A DNA stretch of 64,000 nt from positions 806,001 through 870,000 of the forward strand of contig NZ_JABBGB010000001.1 in the NCBI RefSeq assembly GCF_012927185.1. Direction: 5' to 3'. This stretch comes from Pseudoflavitalea sp. G-6-1-2. Lineage in GTDB: Bacteria; Bacteroidota; Bacteroidia; Chitinophagales; Chitinophagaceae. Below, in pieces: positions 60,532 to 64,000 of the stretch (the stretch's first letter is position 1; every line of letters starts with the position of its first letter). The translations under genes and the position numbers were made by a program. The notes beneath the pieces were generated by a model. That model had not been told where the DNA came from. It worked only from the letters and a program-made list of their open reading frames with translations, and did no database searches.

Positions 60532-60641
60532 TCAATATATGCAATTGATAGGATGAAGAAATTCATCTGACATCATAAACTAGCTACTAATCAGAGCCTT
60601 AACCAAAAGTCCCGTTGTTTCCACATCGGGGCTTTATTTTT
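60532..60641 (+). ncRNA. Candidate small RNA after the M3 peptidase gene
   Basis: About 110 nt from a TATCTTTG box (60520-60527) to an intrinsic terminator: AGTCCCG (60608-60614)/CGGGGCT (60627-60633) and TTATTTTTTTA. In between lies GATGAA-GAAA-TTCATC (60552-60567), a perfect 6-bp stem capped by a GNRA tetraloop, then a 40-nt single-stranded stretch. The same hairpin can be read as a 5-codon ORF (MKKFI). The unit could also simply be the peptidase terminator region; an RNA is favoured by the internal structure. Confidence 0.42.
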
Positions 60642-60708
60642 TTAGTTAACCACTCAGCGGTTAAAGCAGCTATTGATTTTCAATGTATACGAGCACGTTA
60701 GTATCCAA

Positions 60709-61149
60709 TCAGTGGCACTCTTTGCAGATTCCTGAAACAATCATTTGAACTTCTGTGGGCTGAAATCCTTTAGGCAGCTTTACTTCAGGTACATGCACTT
60801 CTTCGAGACAGATAGTATTTCCACAGGCATTGCACACGAAATGAACATGGTTATCGTGATGATGCCCTTCGGTACATTCATCTTTGCAAAGCGCATAGCG
60901 AACAGCATTGTCGGCAGTGGGGATGGTGTGAATAATTCCTTTTTCCATGAACACCTGCAGAGTACGGTAAACCGTAACCCGATCGAATTTCTCGCCGGTC
61001 TTCTTTTCAATATCGCCATGCGCCAGCGCTCCGTTCGATTGCAGAAAAAGTTCGAGGATCTTCTTTCTGCTATCGGTTACGCTTAGCTGATTATGCTTTA
61101 GAATATGGTCGATCTGAATATCGGTTTGCTTTGTACTGTGCATGTTCAT
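60709..61149 (-). CDS. Fur family metal-dependent regulator
   Basis: A 146-residue Fur-superfamily repressor (Fur/Zur/PerR type). The winged helix spans residues 10-85 (LSVTDSRKKILELFLQSNGALAH, FDRVTVYRTLQVFMEKGII). The C-terminal metal and dimer part has HHHDNHVHFVCNACGNTICLEE and ends ICKECH, so two CxxC motifs can bind structural zinc. Start ATG is 61149 or 61143. It lies 14 bp downstream of the SCO gene and likely shares its mRNA; an operator-like repeat sits upstream of the divergent merC-like gene. The metal is not certain; Zur is possible. Confidence 0.87.
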   Translation of the reverse strand: MNMHSTKQTDIQIDHILKHNQLSVTDSRKKILELFLQSNGALAHGDIEKKTGEKFDRVTVYRTLQVFMEKGIIHTIPTADNAVRYALCKDECTEGHHHDNHVHFVCNACGNTICLEEVHVPEVKLPKGFQPTEVQMIVSGICKECH

Positions 61150-61163
61150 TCTCCTTTTTGTTC

Positions 61164-61817
61164 TTAACTTCCAAACATATTATTGCTGAAACGCTCCTGT
61201 GATACGGGTTCCGCAAGCAAATCGCGGATATCGCGCTTCAGTTCTTCCAGTTCGTCTTTCTTCAGTCCGTCGTAGATTTTACGAACTTTTCCGGATTTAT
61301 CTACCAGCGCCATGAACTGCGTATGCAGAAACTGCTGGTCGATAGAGGTAAGATTATTTTTCGGATCATCGAGCAGATAGCTGTTGCGGGCTGAATTGTA
61401 CAGGCTGTCTTTTCTGCCGGTTACAAACATCCATCGCTTGTTATCTACTTTCATGGAGTCGGAATAATGTTTCAGTTGAGCAGCGCTGTCCGTTTCCGGA
61501 TCGCAGGTATGGCTCAGGATCATAAAGCCCTCTTCGTTTTTGAATTCTTCATACACAGCTACCAGGTTCTTATTCATGATAGGGCAGATGCTCTGGCAGG
61601 TGGTGAAGAAATATTCTGCTACATATACTTTTCCCTGTACCGCACGCTCATCGATCTGTTTGCCATCCTGATTCACAAAATGAAAAGGCTGAACATTGCT
61701 CAGTATCGGAAGCTTTACTTTTCCAAATCCGGGTATCGCTTTGGTAAGACCAAAATAAAATACCACAGTCAGCAGCGCAAAAAATCCAACGTAGTAAAAC
61801 ACTTTCTTCTTGTTCAT
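61164..61817 (-). CDS. SCO family copper-binding thioredoxin-fold protein
   Basis: A 217-residue protein of the SCO1/SenC family, with one N-terminal membrane segment (residues 4-25). The copper site is C-x3-C in YFFTTCQSICPIMNKN (with the cysteines about residues 94 and 98), and the distal histidine is in QFLHTQFMALVDKSG. SCO proteins deliver copper to the CuA centre of cytochrome oxidase or act as thiol oxidoreductases. Its position next to a Fur-type regulator and a MerC-like transporter points to metal homeostasis. Confidence 0.9.
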   Translation of the reverse strand: MNKKKVFYYVGFFALLTVVFYFGLTKAIPGFGKVKLPILSNVQPFHFVNQDGKQIDERAVQGKVYVAEYFFTTCQSICPIMNKNLVAVYEEFKNEEGFMILSHTCDPETDSAAQLKHYSDSMKVDNKRWMFVTGRKDSLYNSARNSYLLDDPKNNLTSIDQQFLHTQFMALVDKSGKVRKIYDGLKKDELEELKRDIRDLLAEPVSQERFSNNMFGS

Positions 61818-61848
61818 TGCTTCTATATAATTACGGTGAGGGTAATGG

Positions 61849-61883
61849 CAAAGTTAAGCCCGCCTGAGGCGATAATCATCAAA
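61849..61883 (-). promoter_or_regulatory. Promoter of the SCO/Fur operon
   Basis: On the minus strand TTTG (61883-61880), a 23-nt spacer and TAACTTTG (61856-61849) fit the Bacteroidota consensus, at the upper end of spacing. The leader to the ATG at 61817 would be about 25 nt. Confidence 0.5.
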
Positions 61884-61904
61884 TTTTCGGTTTTGACAAA
61901 TTAT

Positions 61905-61920
61905 TTGCAACAAAGTTGCA
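61905..61920. promoter_or_regulatory. Inverted repeat, candidate Fur/Zur-family operator
   Basis: TGCAAC (61906-61911), AAA, GTTGCA (61915-61920) is a perfect 6-bp inverted repeat. The TTG of the merC-like promoter -33 element (61916-61918) lies within its right arm, so a bound repressor would block transcription. The regulator gene is in the divergent operon. Binding is inference. Confidence 0.45.
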
Positions 61921-61947
61921 GAATATTGATTCCTCCCTTTATCTTTG
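61916..61947 (+). promoter_or_regulatory. Promoter of the merC-like gene, leaderless
   Basis: TTG (61916-61918), 21-nt spacer and TATCTTTG (61940-61947), an exact -7 box. The ATG at 61952 is only 4 bp further on, so the mRNA should be leaderless or nearly so. Confidence 0.6.
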
Positions 61948-61951
61948 CATT

Positions 61952-62353
61952 ATGAGCAGGATAAATTGGGATGCATGGGGTGTGGCCACCTCGCTGGCTT
62001 GCGCAATACATTGCGCCATTTTACCATTGGTACTAACTAGCCTGCCCGTTTTTGGTATCAATATCATTGAAAATGAGCCTTTTGAATATTTCATGATCTT
62101 CCTCGCCTTTGCTATCGGATCTTATTCGCTCTGGCATGGCTATAAGAAACATCATCATAGTTTTGTTCCCTGGGCTTTGTTTTCTGCCGGCATTATCTTA
62201 TTGATTGCCAAGCAGGTATGGCATCATTTACAGTTCTGGATCCTTCCTTTCGCTGTTATTGCCATCATCGCTGCCCATTTGCTCAACTATCGTCTTTGCC
62301 GGGTTCACAATCATGCCCATGCAGATGATTGCGATCATTCTTCTCCCGTATAA
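61952..62353 (+). CDS. MerC domain membrane protein with metal-binding tail
   Basis: A 133-residue inner-membrane protein of the MerC type. ATG 61952 follows the -7 box; the frame is open to 61916. Four membrane segments are seen, the first with the cysteine pair GVATSLACAIHCAILP typical of MerC. The C-terminus RVHNHAHADDCDHSSPV is His/Cys/Asp-rich and probably binds metal. MerC proteins transport Hg(II), but this solitary form in Bacteroidota more likely handles another metal, perhaps zinc. The Fur-family operator candidate supports metal control. Confidence 0.82.
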   Translation: MSRINWDAWGVATSLACAIHCAILPLVLTSLPVFGINIIENEPFEYFMIFLAFAIGSYSLWHGYKKHHHSFVPWALFSAGIILLIAKQVWHHLQFWILPFAVIAIIAAHLLNYRLCRVHNHAHADDCDHSSPV

Positions 62354-62502
62354 ACAATTCAGCAGGCATTTCGTTTGTAAAGAAGAAAATTTAATCGGCA
62401 ATGGCTCACTGCATAATCCGGAGCCGCATTCCTGAACGGCAGATTTTCGTTTGTCGCAGGTGCTTTTCCCGAATTAAAAAACAATTGCTGGCCGGTCTTT
62501 GT

Positions 62503-62510
62503 TATTTTTG
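62503..62510 (+). promoter_or_regulatory. Candidate -7 box for nifU-like gene
   Basis: TATTTTTG matches TAnnTTTG, 20 bp before the ATG at 62530. A TTG lies 15 nt further upstream, shorter than the usual spacing. Confidence 0.42.
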
Positions 62511-62529
62511 CAAGTAAACAACGTGTACT

Positions 62530-63126
62530 ATGATCAAAACAGGAAATCCTGTCATTAGCATTTATACCGAAATGACTCCTAACCCGGAAACGATGAAATT
62601 CGTGGCCAATAAGCTGTTGTACCCCGGTAAAAGCATCGATTTTCCTGATGTGGAAAGCGCAAAACCTTCTCCGCTCGCTATTGAACTGTTCGGCTTTCCT
62701 TTTATCAGAGCCGTATTCATCGCCAGCAACTTCGTTACGCTCACTAAAACTCAAGATACAGAGTGGACAGATGTGATTCCTACCATTCGCCAGTTCCTGA
62801 AAGAATATCTCGAAGAGAACAAAGCGGTAGTGAATGAAGATGAAGTGGCCGCTATCAAACCGGAAAGCAGCAACCTCGTTGCCGCCGATGATGATGATGT
62901 GGTAAAACGTATCAAAGAACTGCTCGAAAACTATGTGAAACCAGCCGTGGAAATGGATGGTGGTGCCATTCAGTTCAAGAGCTACGAAGAAGGTGTGGTA
63001 AACCTGATGTTACAGGGAAGCTGCAGCGGATGCCCATCTTCCATGATCACCCTCAAAGCGGGTATCGAAGGAATGATGAAACGCATGATCCCCGAAGTAA
63101 AAGAAGTAGTTGCCGAAGCCGAGTAA
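62530..63126 (+). CDS. NifU family Fe-S scaffold (Nfu)
   Basis: A 198-residue Nfu protein. The N-terminal Nfu_N domain (ISIYTEMTPNPETMKFVANK, residues 10-29, to about residue 90) is followed by a linker rich in Asp/Glu and the NifU C-terminal domain with the cluster ligands C-x2-C in LMLQGSCSGCPSSMITLKAG (about residues 160-180). It assembles or delivers [4Fe-4S] clusters to apo-proteins. No isc/suf genes are in view. Confidence 0.93.
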   Translation: MIKTGNPVISIYTEMTPNPETMKFVANKLLYPGKSIDFPDVESAKPSPLAIELFGFPFIRAVFIASNFVTLTKTQDTEWTDVIPTIRQFLKEYLEENKAVVNEDEVAAIKPESSNLVAADDDDVVKRIKELLENYVKPAVEMDGGAIQFKSYEEGVVNLMLQGSCSGCPSSMITLKAGIEGMMKRMIPEVKEVVAEAE

Positions 63127-63148
63127 TGCTTCTTTCAAATATTATTGA

Positions 63149-63178
63149 AAGCCGTTTCCTATGGGAGCGGCTTTTTTT
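63149..63178 (+). terminator. Intrinsic terminator of the nfu gene
   Basis: AAGCCG (63149-63154) pairs with CGGCTT (63168-63173), extended by CC/GG near the loop, followed by seven T. Confidence 0.75.
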
Positions 63179-63250
63179 GTGTTGTCGAAACAGTAAGGCG
63201 TGGCTTGACTTTTGCCGTTGATTAACGTAAATTAGGTAAACCGCTTGCTT

Positions 63251-63790
63251 ATGGTTGTTGTGTATGCAATATTGCTGATACTGGGTCTGCTGATTGTGGC
63301 AGCACTGCTGATAGCTGTTCTGTTGCCAAACAGTTATCTCGTCGAAAAAAGCATCATCATAGCAAAACCTGTTGCCGATGTAATGGGTAAGGTTGCAGAC
63401 CTGAACTTCTATGCCAAATGGAACCCCTGGCAGAAGACCGAACCAGACAGTCTGCAGGAAATTACCGGCACTCCCAAATCAGCCGGCCACCGATATCACT
63501 GGAAAGGAAAAAAGATCGGGGAAGGAAGTTTAACCCTTCGTGATATCGACGCTAAACACGTTCACTTCGATCTCGAATTTCTCAAACCATGGCGCGCCAG
63601 CGCAAGCGACAACTGGGTCTTCGAAGAATGGGGAAACGGCGAAACAAAAATCACCTGGCAGAACAATGGCGATCTCCCTTACCCCATCGGCAGATTGATG
63701 GGGCTGATGATCAATAAAACCCTCCAGAAACAATTTGAACAGGGTTTGCTGAATCTGAAATCTCTCTGCGAAAAACAACATTTCGCCTAG
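63251..63790 (+). CDS. SRPBCC family (polyketide cyclase-like) protein
   Basis: A 179-residue protein with an N-terminal membrane helix (residues 1-24) and a START/Bet v1-like domain (YLVEKSIIIAKPVADVMGKVADLNF, WNPWQKTEPDS, GHRYHWKGKKIGEGSLTL). ATG 63251 is preferred to a TTG at 63245. Such proteins bind hydrophobic ligands; activity is unknown. TTG-N20-TAAATTAG upstream is a near-consensus promoter. It is convergent with the SDR gene. Confidence 0.82.
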   Translation: MVVVYAILLILGLLIVAALLIAVLLPNSYLVEKSIIIAKPVADVMGKVADLNFYAKWNPWQKTEPDSLQEITGTPKSAGHRYHWKGKKIGEGSLTLRDIDAKHVHFDLEFLKPWRASASDNWVFEEWGNGETKITWQNNGDLPYPIGRLMGLMINKTLQKQFEQGLLNLKSLCEKQHFA

Positions 63791-63830
63791 TCGCTAAAAC
63801 CCTTGCCCATCGTAGCTTTCAGCCCACTCT

Positions 63831-64000
63831 TTATTCCGGAACCGCCTTCTTGAATATATTGATGGCAACCGTTGGAAAGAAACGCATCAGCCAGATTGCC
63901 ATTCTTTCTTTTGAAACCGGCTTCCCTACATACTTCTCATACTTCCCTTTTTCAACTGCCCGCAAAATCTGCTTCGCAGTTTTATCAGGAGCATATCCAC
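63831..64000 (-). CDS. Short-chain dehydrogenase (SDR), 3' end only
   Basis: An in-frame stretch of 55 residues ending with TAA at 63831-63833, cut by the window edge. Reading on the minus strand: GYAPDKTAKQILRAVEKGKY, then VGKPVSKERMAIWLMRFFPT, ending IFKKAVPE. This is the C-terminal helix-rich end typical of SDR oxidoreductases, in which the Lys-rich Q-I-L-R-A-x-x-K-x-K motif precedes a hydrophobic tail. The catalytic Ser-Tyr-Lys part lies beyond the window. Confidence 0.72.
   Translation of the reverse strand, partial: GYAPDKTAKQILRAVEKGKYEKYVGKPVSKERMAIWLMRFFPTVAINIFKKAVPE

Noticed and set aside
60553-60570. Five-codon ORF MKKFI
   Set aside because: Coincides with a hairpin and is too short to support as a gene; kept only as a note in the small-RNA candidate.

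Overview
The window is a chromosomal stretch of a Bacteroidota bacterium, most likely family Chitinophagaceae (Chitinophaga/Niastella/Pseudobacter type). Three things suggest this. Several genes have the Bacteroidota promoter (TTTG about 20 nt upstream of TAnnTTTG) and little sign of Shine-Dalgarno sequences. Secreted proteins carry C-terminal type IX secretion (T9SS) sorting domains. The family set is typical: DUF5606, DUF1080 lipoproteins, RpoN with an acidic insert, LytS/LytTR pairs and Tat-exported sugar isomerases. Placement to family is inference. No rRNA, tRNA, CRISPR array, prophage or complete insertion sequence was seen.

Layout. 1-13 kb: housekeeping and envelope genes (thioesterase, MATE and AI-2E-type transporters, L,D-transpeptidase, a PAP2-like protein coupled to rpoN, DegT aminotransferase, GHL10 glycosidase, MarR, DinB, radical SAM/SPASM protein, GH25 lysozyme). 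13.4-22.7 kb: a sugar-oxidation island with two divergent arms and a trailing gene. It holds a GMC flavoenzyme with its Tat/lipoprotein small subunit, a lipoprotein cytochrome c, an oxidoreductase of the Gfo/Idh/MocA family, three xylose-isomerase-like TIM barrels and two tandem DUF1080 (3-keto-disaccharide hydrolase family) lipoproteins. Together they fit a periplasmic 3-keto-glycoside pathway. 22.7-28 kb: an ECF sigma factor operon, an ArsC/Spx-like protein, a RAYT-type transposase and PcrA/UvrD helicase. 28.5-45.5 kb: PIF1-like helicase, CPA1 antiporter, OmpA lipoprotein, recA, mgsA, uvrB, an AT-rich AAA ATPase and polA. 45.6-53 kb: cell-surface genes (a large low-complexity secreted protein, YtxH, and a three-gene operon of T9SS/adhesin-like proteins). 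53.4-64 kb: DsbA-like protein, DUF1579 lipoprotein, LytS/LytTR two-component system, DUF5606 protein, M3 oligopeptidase, a Fur-family/SCO operon divergent from a MerC-type membrane protein, NifU, an SRPBCC protein and the 3' end of a short-chain dehydrogenase.

Beyond the genes, the most interesting structure is a family of REP-like palindromic elements (two clear copies at about 45-190 and 7128-7300, one diverged copy near 28302-28366). A RAYT-type transposase gene lies in the same window, and the position where these enzymes normally have their catalytic tyrosine is a histidine. Also notable are two candidate small RNAs (about 35416-35469 and 60532-60641) with promoter-like and terminator elements, an inverted repeat covering the -33 element of the merC-like gene next to a Fur-family regulator, and several genes whose -7 box lies so close to the start codon that the mRNA would be leaderless or nearly so.
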